Source: Streptococcus gallolyticus
GTDB lineage: Bacteria; Bacillota; Bacilli; Lactobacillales; Streptococcaceae
DNA: 64,000 nt
NCBI GenBank assembly: GCA_019794795.1
Contig: JAIMFC010000001.1
Coordinates: 124,001 to 188,000 of the forward strand
Reading direction: 5' to 3'
Positions within the stretch are counted from its first letter, which is position 1, and each line of letters opens with the position of its first letter. This document shows, one piece after another, positions 55,740-64,000 of this stretch. Made by a program: the position numbers and the translations under genes. The notes beneath the pieces are model-generated. The model was not told the DNA's origin. It made no database searches and saw nothing but the letters and a program-made list of their open reading frames with translations.

Positions 55740-56987
55740 ATGACCAAGACACCATTTATCACAGCTTCGCAACTAGAATCGATTACAGATCAATTTCCAA
55801 CCCCCTTTCATCTTTATGATGAAAAAGGGATTCGGGAAAAAGCTCGCGCTGTCAATCAAGCCTTTTCCTGGAATCCTGGTTTTAAGGAGTATTTTGCGGT
55901 CAAGGCAACGCCCAATCCAGCTATCTTGAAGATTTTACAGGAAGAAAACTGCGGTGTGGACTGTGCAACTGAGGTTGAATTGCTCATGAGTCATAAATTG
56001 GGCTTTACCGATATCATGTTTTCATCTAACAATACACCAGCCCAAGAATACCGTTATGCGCGTGAGATTGGTGCGACTATCAACTTGGACGCTTACGAGC
56101 AAATTGCTTTTTTGGAAGAAGTAGCTGGCTTACCAGAAACGGTCTCTCTCCGCTACAATCCCGGTGGTGTATTTGCTTTGGGAACGGATATCATGGACAA
56201 TCCAGAGGAGTCCAAATTTGGTATGACACGGGCCCAGCTCATCCAAGGTTTTAAGGATTTGAAGGCTGCAGGTGTCAAGGAATTTGGTATTCATTCTTTC
56301 TTGGCCTCAAATACAGTGACCAACGATTATTACCCTGAATTGGCGCGCCAGCTTTTTACTCTTGCTGTGGAAATCAAGGAAGAAACGGGAGTCGAACTCA
56401 GCTTTATCAACCTATCTGGCGGAATTGGGGTCAACTATCGTCCTGAAGAAGTGGCCAATGATATTGCTGTCATCGGTGAGGGTGTGCGCAAGGTTTATGA
56501 GGAAGTCCTAACGCCAAATGGTCTTGGAAATATCAAGATTTTCACTGAGTTGGGACGCTTCATGTTGGCACCGCACGGGGTTCTAGTGACCAAGGTGCTT
56601 CATCGCAAGAAAACCTATCGTGATTATGTGGGTGTGGATGCCTCTGCGGTTAACTTGCTTCGTCCAGCTATGTACGGCTCTTACCATCACATCAGCAATA
56701 TGACCAATCCTGCTGGTCAGCTGGAAGTCGTGGATGTAGTTGGATCGCTCTGTGAAAACAATGATAAATTTGCTAAGGGGCGTGAAATTTCTGAGGCGCG
56801 TGTGGGCGATACCCTTGTCATTCACGATACAGGAGCGCATGGATTTTCCATGGGTTACCAGTACAATGCCCGTCTCCGCTCAGCTGAAATCCTCTTCCAA
56901 GAAGACGGAACAGCCCGCATGATTCGCCGCGCAGAGACACCAGAGGACTACTTCGCAACCTTGTATGGCTTTGATTTTGAGGAGTAG
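55740..56987 (+). CDS. lysA: Diaminopimelate decarboxylase-like PLP enzyme
   Basis: 415 residues from ATG 55740, placed by TTGGAGAGA; an in-frame TTG 4 codons earlier lies in that site. Fold III PLP decarboxylase: Lys55 in YFAVKATPNP, C-terminal domain motif ELGRF and catalytic SLCENNDKF. The pattern resembles LysA and NspC families; lysine-pathway genes are not adjacent, so decarboxylation of meso-DAP is likely but not proven. Extended -10 TGG-TATAAT at 55701-55706. Confidence 0.85.
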   Translation: MTKTPFITASQLESITDQFPTPFHLYDEKGIREKARAVNQAFSWNPGFKEYFAVKATPNPAILKILQEENCGVDCATEVELLMSHKLGFTDIMFSSNNTPAQEYRYAREIGATINLDAYEQIAFLEEVAGLPETVSLRYNPGGVFALGTDIMDNPEESKFGMTRAQLIQGFKDLKAAGVKEFGIHSFLASNTVTNDYYPELARQLFTLAVEIKEETGVELSFINLSGGIGVNYRPEEVANDIAVIGEGVRKVYEEVLTPNGLGNIKIFTELGRFMLAPHGVLVTKVLHRKKTYRDYVGVDASAVNLLRPAMYGSYHHISNMTNPAGQLEVVDVVGSLCENNDKFAKGREISEARVGDTLVIHDTGAHGFSMGYQYNARLRSAEILFQEDGTARMIRRAETPEDYFATLYGFDFEE

Positions 56988-56999
56988 GAGGATTGTCAG

Positions 57000-57386
57000 A
57001 TGCTACTAATCGGAGTAACAAAGGAAAATAATTGGCTGATGTCTCGCTGGCACTTGACCTATCGTGTTTCTTGGGAACAATTATTAAAAGGATTAGAACG
57101 GGCTTATCCGTTTTATGAACAACCTCAAGTGCTAGTTGGTAATCAAGAAATCGGAGTTTCTGATAGTACAGAAATAGCAAGTATAGCTGAAGGTACCAGT
57201 CTAACCTTTCGGGGAATGTCCAAAATATTTGGTCTTCCTCTCTCCATTACATTCTATAATCAAGTACCAGATGTCGATGTTAGCATCGCTGCTGTAGGAG
57301 AAGAGTTCAGCTTGGCGGACTATGAGAAGTTTAACAAATCAATATCTAACTATCTCACCAGTATTGAGATTGCGATGTTTCAATAA
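57000..57386 (+). CDS. Hypothetical protein
   Basis: 128-residue protein, no known family recognised. Pattern of alternating strands and helices (MLLIGVTKENNWLMSRWHLTYRVSWEQLLKGLERAYPFY). It follows the decarboxylase by 12 bp with AGTAGGAGG and is likely co-transcribed. No signal peptide or membrane helix is evident. Confidence 0.6.
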   Translation: MLLIGVTKENNWLMSRWHLTYRVSWEQLLKGLERAYPFYEQPQVLVGNQEIGVSDSTEIASIAEGTSLTFRGMSKIFGLPLSITFYNQVPDVDVSIAAVGEEFSLADYEKFNKSISNYLTSIEIAMFQ

Positions 57387-57484
57387 ATGAGCAGGATTTA
57401 GGGGACGGCTTAGTTCTAATAAAGACAAGCGCCAAATGGATTTCTCTGTTGTGGAAGAGCCTGATTGAAAACCATAATAAAACC
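57387..57484 (+). pseudogene. Possible coding remnant
   Basis: A short frame ending at a stop at 57466-57468 (about 25 codons, ending ...MDFSVVEEPD) looks protein-like but has no start or ribosome site. It could be the 3' end of a decayed gene; evidence is slight. Confidence 0.2.
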
Positions 57485-57513
57485 TTGGAAAACTTTGATT
57501 TTTCTGATATAAT
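57485..57513 (+). promoter_or_regulatory. Promoter of the YneF family gene
   Basis: TTGGAA (57485-57490), 17-bp spacer, TGA-TATAAT (-10 at 57508-57513). Confidence 0.85.
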
Positions 57514-57542
57514 AGTACAAGAAAATCAAGGAGTTTAGAAAT

Positions 57543-57776
57543 ATGAATTTAGCATTAGCAATTGTATTAATTTTGGCAGCTTTGGCTGGTGGTGTGGCTT
57601 TGGGTATGTACCTTTCACGTAAGCAAGTACAAGACTACATCGCGGACAAGCCAGTTTTGGATGAAAATGCTCTTCGTTTGATGATGAGCCAAATGGGTCA
57701 AAAGCCTAGCGAAGCAAAAGTGCAACAAACACTTCGTCAAATCAAGGCTTCACAAAAGACTGCAAGCAAAAAATAA
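57543..57776 (+). CDS. UPF0154 (YneF) membrane protein
   Basis: 77-residue protein with one N-terminal membrane helix (3-25) and the signature MMSQMGQKPSEAKVQQTLRQIKASQK of UPF0154. Widely conserved in Firmicutes, no established function. Located upstream of murI, terminated between. Confidence 0.9.
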   Translation: MNLALAIVLILAALAGGVALGMYLSRKQVQDYIADKPVLDENALRLMMSQMGQKPSEAKVQQTLRQIKASQKTASKK

Positions 57777-57784
57777 GCATAAAT

Positions 57785-57815
57785 GGGACTCGGGAGAACA
57801 TCCCAGTCCTTTTTT
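57785..57815 (+). terminator. Terminator between yneF-like gene and murI
   Basis: GGACT-GGGA / TCCC-AGTCC stem with GAACA loop and T6. Confidence 0.88.
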
Positions 57816-57829
57816 AGCGAAAGTAGGAA

Positions 57830-58627
57830 ATGATGGATAATCGACCAATCGGTTTTTTGGATTCTGGTGTGGGGGGCTTGACAGTTGCGCGTGAGCTCAT
57901 GCGCCAGCTTCCACATGAAGAAATTGTCTATATTGGAGATTCGGCAAGAGCGCCCTATGGGCCTCGACCAGCGGAACAAATCCGTGAGTTTACGTGGCAG
58001 TTGGTCAACTTTCTTTTGACCAAGGACGTGAAAATGATTGTCTTTGCCTGCAATACGGCGACAGCTGTTGCTTGGGAAGAGGTCAAAGAAGCACTGGATA
58101 TTCCTGTTTTGGGCGTGATTTTACCAGGAGCTTCTGCGGCTATCAAGGCGACTCGAGCAGGAAACGTAGGTGTGTTGGGAACTCCTATGACCATTCAGTC
58201 AGATATTTATCGTCAAAAAATCCAGGACCTGTCCCCTGAGACGCAGGTTTTGAGCCTTGCATGCCCTAAGTTTGCACCTCTTGTTGAGTCTAATTCTCAC
58301 CAGTCTAGTCTGGCCAAAAAGGTGGTTTATGAGACATTAGGACAGCTGAAAGGCAAGGTAGATACGCTTGTTCTGGGCTGTACGCATTACCCTCTCTTGC
58401 GTCCTATTATCCAAAATGTCATGGGACAAGGTGTTAAGTTGATTGACAGTGGTGCAGAATGCGCGCGGGATATTTCAGTCTTGCTCAATTATTTTGAAAT
58501 TAATCATAGCCGAACAGCAGAGAAAAAAGGGCATAAATTTTATACAACAGCTAGTCCGGCAGCCTTTCGAGAAATTGCGGAAAGCTGGCTCGGTTCAGTA
58601 ATAGATGTGGAGCATGTGACATTATGA
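57830..58627 (+). CDS. murI: Glutamate racemase
   Basis: 265-residue racemase making D-Glu for peptidoglycan. Catalytic Cys in FACNTATA and in [10 protein letters not shown]-terminal [18 protein letters not shown]. Overlaps rdgB by 4 bp, heading the wall-to-chromosome operon to yidD. RBS is GAAAGTAGGAAATG, a weak match. Confidence 0.95.
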   Translation: MMDNRPIGFLDSGVGGLTVARELMRQLPHEEIVYIGDSARAPYGPRPAEQIREFTWQLVNFLLTKDVKMIVFACNTATAVAWEEVKEALDIPVLGVILPGASAAIKATRAGNVGVLGTPMTIQSDIYRQKIQDLSPETQVLSLACPKFAPLVESNSHQSSLAKKVVYETLGQLKGKVDTLVLGCTHYPLLRPIIQNVMGQGVKLIDSGAECARDISVLLNYFEINHSRTAEKKGHKFYTTASPAAFREIAESWLGSVIDVEHVTL

Positions 58628-59619
58628 CCAAGAAAATTTACGAATACAAAGACGCGGAAAATTGGTTTATTGCAAGTCTTGGGGACTATCCTTATGTGAC
58701 CAGTTTTTTTGATGATACTTCATTTTCTCGTATTTCTGAAATGATTTACAAGGTATTAGAAGATACAGGATATAAACGTTTTGACGAAGGACCAAGCGTT
58801 CAGATTCATGTAGTCAAAATGGCTTCGGACTATCAACTCTTGTCATTTTTGACGGATATGATTAATCAAGAATTTGACCGAAAACTCCAAGTCCGTCGTC
58901 ATCAAGGGACAGTTTTGGTAACAGAGGGTGACCAGCTTTTGTCTGTTCTCTTACCAGCCGGCGGTATTCAATTAGCTGATTTTCTAGGAAATTTTTCTGA
59001 GAAAACTTTGGGAGATACCATTCTGATTGCGACTAAAAATGAAGGCAAGACCAAGGAATTCCGTTCATTCTTTGAAAAATTAGGCTATCAAGTTGAAAAT
59101 CTCAATAACTATCCAGATTTACCAGATGTAGCTGAGACAGGTATGACCTTCGAAGAAAATGCTCGACTCAAGGCAGAAACCATTGCTCAGTTGACTGGGA
59201 AAATGGTCTTGGCAGATGATTCTGGTCTAAAAGTTGATAAACTTGGTGGTCTGCCTGGCGTTTGGTCAGCTCGTTTTTCAGGGGCAGATGCGACAGACGA
59301 AGCCAACAATGCTAAGCTCTTGCATGAATTGTCTATGGTTTTCGAGCAAAAAGATCGTACTGCTCAGTTTCACTGTTGCTTGGTCATTGCAGCGCCTGAA
59401 CGAGATAGTTTAGTGGTTGAAGCAGATTGGGAAGGTTATATTGCCTTTGAAGCCAAGGGTGAGCACGGCTTTGGCTACGATCCTCTCTTTATTGTTGGAG
59501 AAACGGGTAAACGCTCTGCCGAATTGACCGTGGAAGAAAAAAATAAGATTTCCCACCGCGCGAAAGCATTGAACAAACTCTTGGAGGTATTTCCAGTATG
59601 GCAAGCAAACGAATTTTAG
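58624..59619 (+). CDS. rdgB: dITP/XTP pyrophosphatase RdgB with N-terminal extension
   Basis: 331 residues, against about 200 for RdgB alone. The first 130 residues are an extra domain of unknown function common in streptococcal RdgB. From about 136 the HAM1 motif [14 protein letters not shown], catalytic [15 protein letters not shown] and GYDPLF. It clears non-canonical purine triphosphates. Overlaps yfcE by 22 bp. Confidence 0.93.
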   Translation: MTKKIYEYKDAENWFIASLGDYPYVTSFFDDTSFSRISEMIYKVLEDTGYKRFDEGPSVQIHVVKMASDYQLLSFLTDMINQEFDRKLQVRRHQGTVLVTEGDQLLSVLLPAGGIQLADFLGNFSEKTLGDTILIATKNEGKTKEFRSFFEKLGYQVENLNNYPDLPDVAETGMTFEENARLKAETIAQLTGKMVLADDSGLKVDKLGGLPGVWSARFSGADATDEANNAKLLHELSMVFEQKDRTAQFHCCLVIAAPERDSLVVEADWEGYIAFEAKGEHGFGYDPLFIVGETGKRSAELTVEEKNKISHRAKALNKLLEVFPVWQANEF

Positions 59620-60119
59620 TCATGAGTGATTCTCACGGAGATCGTGGGATTGTGGAAGAGATTAAAAAGACCTACTTAGGAAAAGTGGATGCTATTTTTC
59701 ATAATGGAGACTCAGAATTGCCAGCAGATGATTCCATTTGGGACGAGATTCAGGTCGTTTGTGGAAATTGTGACTACTTTGGTGGCTATCCAGATACACT
59801 TTTGACAGACTTGGATGGACTGCGTATTGCCCAAACACATGGTCACCTTTTCGGAATCAATTATGGTTGGCAGAAGTTAGACTATTGGGCGCAGGAAATG
59901 GAATCAGATATCTGTCTCTATGGTCATCTCCATGTGCCTGATGCGGAAGTGCGAGGCGGAACTCTCTTTCTCAATCCAGGTTCTGTTAGTCAACCACGTG
60001 GACTGATCAGAGAATGCCTCTATGCTTTGGTGACAGTGACGGACGAAAATTTCTTGGTGGAATACTTCAACCGTAATCATCAAGTATTTACTCCACTGAC
60101 AAAGGAAATTGCCCGATGA
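59598..60119 (+). CDS. YfcE family phosphodiesterase
   Basis: 173-residue calcineurin-like enzyme. Metal motifs MSDSHGD, HNGDSE, GNCDYF, THGH and YGHLHVP-type residues are present. Related YfcE/MJ0936 enzymes cut phosphodiesters. Overlaps CBS gene by 4 bp; the streptococcal order rdgB-yfcE-CBS is conserved. Confidence 0.9.
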   Translation: MASKRILVMSDSHGDRGIVEEIKKTYLGKVDAIFHNGDSELPADDSIWDEIQVVCGNCDYFGGYPDTLLTDLDGLRIAQTHGHLFGINYGWQKLDYWAQEMESDICLYGHLHVPDAEVRGGTLFLNPGSVSQPRGLIRECLYALVTVTDENFLVEYFNRNHQVFTPLTKEIAR

Positions 60120-60562
60120 TTACACCTAAGATAAAAGAGTTTTTGTTGCAACAAGAAGGAACCTTTCTGACGCCAGCAGAAAAACTAGCTGTCATCGTAG
60201 ATAGTCATAATATTGACCATGCCAAGCTCCTTCTTAGCCACATGACCTATTCACGGGTCCCTGTTGTGACAGAGGACAATCGCTATTTTGGCACGATTAG
60301 TCTCAGAGAAATTTCTCTTTATCAGCTTGAAAATGGCTTATCAGATGATGAACTGAATCAGGATATTTCTTTGATTGCCAAGACCGACGGGCCAACAGTT
60401 CCGGCTGATTATGATTTAGAAGAGGTTATGCGCGAGCTGATTGACGAGGCCTTCCTACCTGTTGTCGGTCCTAATCAGGAGTTTTTGGGAATTATTACTC
60501 GAAAATCCATCCTCAAGGCGGTCAATGCGCTAGTCCACCATTTTCATTTTGAAGAAAAATAG
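60116..60562 (+). CDS. cbpB: CBS-domain protein, CbpB/DarB-like
   Basis: 148 residues with two CBS motifs (about 20-75 and 85-145). This group includes CbpB/DarB, which binds c-di-AMP and in other Firmicutes controls Rel(p)ppGpp synthase. The binding here is inferred by homology. It sits between yfcE and xerD-like. The second c-di-AMP link in this window after cabP. Confidence 0.8.
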   Translation: MITPKIKEFLLQQEGTFLTPAEKLAVIVDSHNIDHAKLLLSHMTYSRVPVVTEDNRYFGTISLREISLYQLENGLSDDELNQDISLIAKTDGPTVPADYDLEEVMRELIDEAFLPVVGPNQEFLGIITRKSILKAVNALVHHFHFEEK

Positions 60563-60570
60563 AAAGTTTT

Positions 60571-61317
60571 ATGAACCAATTAATTTCCACCTTTCTCCAG
60601 CAAAAGAATCTTTCTAAGAATTCACAATTAGCCTATCAATATGATCTTCAGCAGTTTTGGGAGGTTTGTGAGGGGCAGTTTTCTGCTGGGAAATTGGAAA
60701 TTTATCTGGCTTCTTTACAGCAACTGAAAGCTACTGCCCAGCAACGAAAATTGTCTGCAGTCAATCAATTTCTCTATTTTCTGTATGAAGAAGGTCAGCT
60801 GGATCGCTTTGTCAAATTGAAAATCAAGCAGGCAACCATGAAGCAGACAAACCAAGCATTGAAAGTAGAAGACCTATCAGACCTTTGGTTAGAAAGCGAC
60901 TTGAAGGAAGGGCAGTTGATTGCCCTCTTGATAGCAGTGGTGGGCTTGACACCGGCAGAAATTGCAGGAATTCGTTCAGAAGATCTGGTCTTAGATTTTT
61001 CGGTCTTAACGGTGGAGCGAGACCAGGTCAGACGTGTGGTCAGTCTGACCAAGGAAATCATTCCCTATCTCGAACATCAGACAGGTGCTCTCTTTCTCTT
61101 TGATAAAAAGGGACATACTTATTCACGACAATGGTTTTTCAATCGATTGTCCCAATATGTAGCTTCTCTTGGTCAACCAACTTGGACAGCCCAAAAGTTA
61201 CGGGAACAGTATATCTTACATGCTCTTGAGCAGGGGAAAAGTCTGGAAGAATTAGTCAAAGAATTGGGGCTCAAGTCGATGACGAGCTTGGAAAAATTTA
61301 GAAAAAATGGATATTAA
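60571..61317 (+). CDS. XerD-like protein lacking recombinase residues
   Basis: 248-residue tyrosine-recombinase fold with N-terminal SAM-like domain and C-terminal catalytic-fold domain. Catalytic residues are lost: the first Arg motif GLR is GLTPAEI, HxxR has only the Arg ([11 protein letters not shown]), LGH is LGL and no proper tyrosine motif is evident near KFRKNGY. Streptococcal XerDL proteins are annotated as not acting at dif(SL). Overlaps scpA by 11 bp; a structural role is likely. Confidence 0.9.
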   Translation: MNQLISTFLQQKNLSKNSQLAYQYDLQQFWEVCEGQFSAGKLEIYLASLQQLKATAQQRKLSAVNQFLYFLYEEGQLDRFVKLKIKQATMKQTNQALKVEDLSDLWLESDLKEGQLIALLIAVVGLTPAEIAGIRSEDLVLDFSVLTVERDQVRRVVSLTKEIIPYLEHQTGALFLFDKKGHTYSRQWFFNRLSQYVASLGQPTWTAQKLREQYILHALEQGKSLEELVKELGLKSMTSLEKFRKNGY

Positions 61318-62026
61318 ATTAAAGGATTTTGAAGGGCCCTTGGATTTGCTCCTGCACTTGGTTTCCAAGTACCAGATGGATATCTACGAAGTGCCCATTA
61401 CAGAGGTCATTGAGCAGTATCTCGCCTATATCGCGACCCTGCAAGCCATGCGCTTAGAAGTTGCAGGTGAGTATATGCTGATGGCCAGCCAACTCATGCT
61501 GATTAAAAGTCGCAGGCTCTTACCCAAGGTGGTAGAAGAAATACCTGAGGAAGACGATCCCGAGCAGGCTCTCTTGAGTCAGTTGGAGGAATACCGTAAG
61601 TTCAAGCTTATCAGTGAAAAAATGGGGCAACAACATGATGAACGGGCTAATTATTTTTCCAAGCCCAAGCTGGAATTGGTCTACGATGATGTGACCTTGG
61701 CCCAGGATAAGACGACAGTTGACCTCTTTTTGGCTTTTTCAAAAGTAATGGCTGAAAAGCAGGCAGCATTACGCCAGTCCCATGCGACCATTGCTCGTGA
61801 TGAATACAAGATTGAAGATATGATGGATCAGGTTCGCAGTCGATTTGGACAAAAGAAAAAAATAAGTCTGTCCGACTGCTTCAAGGAAAGTCGGGATATG
61901 AACGAAGTGATCACCATTTTTTTAGCCACCTTGGAATTGGTCAAGGTGCAGGAAATCTTAGTGAAGCAAGAAGAAAACTTCGGAGAAATTTACCTAGTAA
62001 GGAGTCAAGATGAGTCGAATAGCTGA
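61307..62026 (+). CDS. scpA: Segregation and condensation protein A
   Basis: 239-residue kleisin. N-terminal [29 protein letters not shown] and C-terminal winged helix ([19 protein letters not shown]). Bridges the SMC dimer with ScpB for chromosome compaction. Overlaps the xerD-like and scpB genes by 11 and 17 bp. Confidence 0.95.
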   Translation: MDIKLKDFEGPLDLLLHLVSKYQMDIYEVPITEVIEQYLAYIATLQAMRLEVAGEYMLMASQLMLIKSRRLLPKVVEEIPEEDDPEQALLSQLEEYRKFKLISEKMGQQHDERANYFSKPKLELVYDDVTLAQDKTTVDLFLAFSKVMAEKQAALRQSHATIARDEYKIEDMMDQVRSRFGQKKKISLSDCFKESRDMNEVITIFLATLELVKVQEILVKQEENFGEIYLVRSQDESNS

Positions 62027-62576
62027 AATTGAAGTTCTGCTCTTCGTTGCAGGCGAGGATGGTCTGACACAGCGCAACCTAGCAGAAATGCTAGAAATGC
62101 AACCGTCAGCGGTTGGTCAGCAATTAGAAAAATTAGCTCAAAAGTATGAAAACGATGCAGAGTCTGGACTTATGCTCTATGAGACATCAAACCACTATAA
62201 GCTGGTGACCAAGAAAGACTATGCGGAGCTCTTGCACGTTTATGCTAAGACACCAATTAACCAGTCCATGTCTCGTGCCTTGCTGGAAACTCTCTCGATT
62301 ATTGCTTACAAACAGCCCATCACGAGAGTGGAAATTGATGAGATTCGCGGAGTCAATTCGAGTGGGGCTATCAGCAAGTTGCAGGTTTTTGACCTGATTC
62401 GGGAGAATGGGAAAAAGGATGTAATCGGACGTCCCAATCTTTATGTAACGACGGAGTATTTCCTGGACTACATGGGGATTAATCATCTGGAAGAATTACC
62501 AGATGTATCAGGTCTGGAAATTACAGACCAAGAAACAGAATTGTTTCTAGAAAGAGAAAATCAAGATGAGAATTAA
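62010..62576 (+). CDS. scpB: Segregation and condensation protein B
   Basis: 188 residues with two winged helices. Features [43 protein letters not shown] and [20 protein letters not shown] are typical. Binds ScpA in SMC condensin. Overlaps rluB by 11 bp. Confidence 0.95.
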   Translation: MSRIAEIEVLLFVAGEDGLTQRNLAEMLEMQPSAVGQQLEKLAQKYENDAESGLMLYETSNHYKLVTKKDYAELLHVYAKTPINQSMSRALLETLSIIAYKQPITRVEIDEIRGVNSSGAISKLQVFDLIRENGKKDVIGRPNLYVTTEYFLDYMGINHLEELPDVSGLEITDQETELFLERENQDEN

Positions 62577-63291
62577 CAAATATATTGCCCATGCAGGGAT
62601 TGCTAGCCGTCGGAAGGCTGAGGAACTAATCAAGCAAGGTTTGGTAACGGTGAATGGCCAAGTTATCCGTGAATTAGGTACAACCATTAAATCAGGGGAT
62701 TTGGTAGAAGTAGAAGGTCAGCCTATTTATAACGAAGAGAAGGTTTATTATCTTCTTAACAAGCCTCGTGGTGTTATTTCAAGTGTATCAGATGATAAGG
62801 GGCGCAAGACAGTGGTGGATTTATTGCCAACTGTTAAAGAGCGGATTTATCCAGTTGGACGCTTGGACTGGGATACATCTGGTGTTTTAATTTTGACCAA
62901 TGACGGGGACTTTACAGATGAGATGATTCACCCACGTAATGAGATTGACAAGGTTTATCTAGCGCGTGTTAAGGGGATTGCCAACAAGGAAGTGCTTCGT
63001 CCCTTGACACAGGGAATCGTGATTGATGGTAAGAAAACGAAGCCAGCGGTCTACGAAATCCTCAAGGTTGACCCTGTTAAAAATCGCTCTGTGGTACAGT
63101 TGACCATTCATGAAGGACGCAATCATCAGGTCAAGAAGATGTTTGAAGCAGTCGGCCTATTGGTGGATAAATTATCCCGTACGAAGTTTGGGAACCTTGA
63201 TTTGACAGGTCTTCGTCCAGGAGAATACCGCCGTCTCAATAAAAAAGAAGTCAGCCAACTCCATACAATGGCTGTCACTAAAACAAAATAA
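62566..63291 (+). CDS. rluB: 23S rRNA pseudouridine synthase RluB family
   Basis: 241 residues: N-terminal S4 RNA-binding domain ([22 protein letters not shown]) and pseudouridine synthase domain with catalytic Asp in [12 protein letters not shown]. Modifies 23S rRNA near helix 89-93 (family U2605). Overlaps yidD by 1 bp (TAATG). Confidence 0.92.
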   Translation: MRINKYIAHAGIASRRKAEELIKQGLVTVNGQVIRELGTTIKSGDLVEVEGQPIYNEEKVYYLLNKPRGVISSVSDDKGRKTVVDLLPTVKERIYPVGRLDWDTSGVLILTNDGDFTDEMIHPRNEIDKVYLARVKGIANKEVLRPLTQGIVIDGKKTKPAVYEILKVDPVKNRSVVQLTIHEGRNHQVKKMFEAVGLLVDKLSRTKFGNLDLTGLRPGEYRRLNKKEVSQLHTMAVTKTK

Positions 63292-63539
63292 TGGTTTGGA
63301 TTCTAAAAAAGCTGGTGCGATTTTACCAGCGTTTTATCTCACCGCTCACTCTCCCAGCTTGTCGCTATCATCCTACTTGTTCTACCTATATGTTGCAAGC
63401 ATTGGACAAGCATGGTCTGAAAGGATTGCTCATGGGAGTGGCACGAATCTTGCGTTGTCATCCCTTTGTAGAAGGGGGAGAAGACCCTGTTCCAGACCAT
63501 TTTTCTCTCAAGCGAAATTATCCAGAAAATAAGTCATAA
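63291..63539 (+). CDS. yidD: Membrane protein insertion efficiency factor YidD
   Basis: 82-residue peripheral membrane protein. Family motif [25 protein letters not shown] with three Cys, then RILRCHPF and GEDPVP (usually GYDPVP). Assists YidC; the yidC2 gene lies in the same window. Final gene of the murI operon. Confidence 0.93.
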   Translation: MVWILKKLVRFYQRFISPLTLPACRYHPTCSTYMLQALDKHGLKGLLMGVARILRCHPFVEGGEDPVPDHFSLKRNYPENKS

Positions 63540-63576
63540 ATTTTACAAAAATAGCTGAATTTATTGGGTATTTTCC

Positions 63577-63604
63577 TTGAAATGTCACTGAATTGTGATA
63601 TAAT
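63577..63604 (+). promoter_or_regulatory. Promoter of the trmL leader
   Basis: TTGAAA (63577-63582), 16-bp spacer, TATAAT (63599-63604) with TGA extended element. Confidence 0.8.
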
Positions 63605-63610
63605 TGAAAA

Positions 63611-63717
63611 CAAGATATTCATTTATTTAAATCAAACCTGTTGTGATTTAAGTGAATGACTTGTCATTCACCATGCTGTTTGCTGAGCTTGACTCCGGGC
63701 AGTGTGGCATTTTTTTT
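63611..63717 (+). ncRNA. Three-hairpin leader or small RNA before trmL
   Basis: From the promoter to T8 at 63710-63717. Hairpins: TTAAATCA/TGATTTAA (63627-63651), GTGAATGAC/GTCATTCAC (63652-63671), and ATGCTG/TGGCAT with inner CTG/CAG (63673-63710) before the T-run. It could be a free small RNA or an attenuator for trmL. No known riboswitch class is recognised. Confidence 0.5.
63673..63717 (+). terminator. Terminator before trmL
   Basis: Third hairpin of the leader, ATGCTG...TGGCAT stem with G-U pairs, then T8 ending 22 bp before the trmL ATG. Confidence 0.65.
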
Positions 63718-63739
63718 GTAAAAAATAGAAAGCTACATT

Positions 63740-64000
63740 ATGAATATTGAAACTCTTTCTTATCAAGAAATGGCATCTCGCAATCATGTCGTCTTGTTCG
63801 AACCACAAATTCCACAAAACACAGGCAATATTGCACGTACCTGCGCGGCAACCAATAGCCCGCTCCACATTATTAAGCCCATGGGTTTTCCTATCGATGA
63901 CCGCAAGATGAAGCGTGCAGGATTGGATTATTGGGATAAGCTAGATGTTCGCTTTTATGAAAATCTAGAAGAATTTATGGCAACTGCAGATGGTCAGGTG
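63740..64000 (+). CDS. trmL: tRNA (cytidine/uridine34-2'-O)-methyltransferase TrmL, N-terminal part
   Basis: 87 codons visible before the right edge. [31 protein letters not shown] and [11 protein letters not shown] are diagnostic of TrmL (CspR). It methylates the wobble base of tRNA-Leu. The ATG at 63740 follows AGAAAG; a Met 10 codons later is an alternative and closer to the usual family start. Confidence 0.92.
   Translation, partial: MNIETLSYQEMASRNHVVLFEPQIPQNTGNIARTCAATNSPLHIIKPMGFPIDDRKMKRAGLDYWDKLDVRFYENLEEFMATADGQV

Noticed and set aside
1..64000. Prophage, integrative element or defence island
   Set aside because: No integrase with active residues, capsid, toxin-antitoxin or restriction genes are visible; the XerD-like protein lacks catalytic residues and belongs to the scp operon.

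Overview
The window is a stretch of low-GC Firmicute chromosome, almost certainly Streptococcus. The evidence is gene content and gene order: rsmH-ftsL-pbp2X-mraY, gnd-ritR, nrdR-dnaB-dnaI, der, SNF2-hypothetical-murC-GNAT-mltG-greA, yidC2-acyP-trmH and murI-rdgB-yfcE-CBS-xerD-like-scpA-scpB-rluB-yidD, together with strong TATAAT promoters and AGGAG ribosome sites. These blocks lie in a different relative order from pneumococcus, which makes me lean to Streptococcus suis or a close relative. The species is an inference. No phage, insertion sequence, CRISPR array or classical defence island is visible, so this is mostly core genome with a few accessory insertions.

Layout. 1-4.9 kb: 3' end of a Clp ATPase gene, a secreted serine hydrolase with DUF5648-type repeats, a peptide-deformylase-like protein lacking a conserved Gln, a divergent PadR/DUF2812 module with its own operator, yebC and a GNAT. 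5-10.2 kb: a complete oligopeptide ABC importer (oppABCDF) with a hairpin between the binding protein and permease genes. 10.3-16.1 kb: a class-I glutamine-amidotransferase-like hydrolase, then the methionine importer operon metQ-M20 peptidase-metN-metI behind a MET-box, then an aldo-keto reductase. 16.1-20.5 kb: a glycine T-box and glyQ-azoR-glyS, then a DUF896 protein. 20.6-23.9 kb (minus strand): a TrkH/CabP-type potassium uptake pair and a small XRE-membrane-protein-DUF3278 module. 24.1-28.7 kb: division and wall cluster rsmH-ftsL-pbp2X-mraY.

28.8-40.5 kb: DEAD-box helicase, DUF4059, trxB, DUF177, gnd, an orphan RitR/CovR-type regulator lacking the phospho-acceptor Asp, an AI-2E family permease, nrdR-dnaB-dnaI, nitroreductase, der, a small Cys4/Tudor-like protein and tRNA-Ala(GGC). 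40.6-48.6 kb: SNF2 helicase, a disordered protein, murC, GNAT, mltG, greA. 49-50.7 kb: an unrecognised 559-residue secreted helical protein in AT-rich DNA. 50.8-57.8 kb: yidC2, acyP, trmH-like, HD protein, Bax1-family protein, pepC, lysA-like decarboxylase and two small proteins. 57.8-64 kb: murI, rdgB, yfcE, CBS protein, xerD-like, scpAB, rluB, yidD, then a three-hairpin leader before a truncated trmL.

Functional themes are peptide and methionine import, cell-wall synthesis and division (pbp2X, mraY, murC, murI, mltG), chromosome replication and segregation (dnaB, dnaI, scpAB), and probable c-di-AMP-linked potassium and stress control (CabP-like and CBS proteins). The most unusual items are the Ser53/Cys128 RitR-like regulator, the secreted 559-residue protein, the putative leaderless rsmH transcript, the PadR and XRE operator arrangements, the trmL leader RNA, and the Cys-free DnaI.
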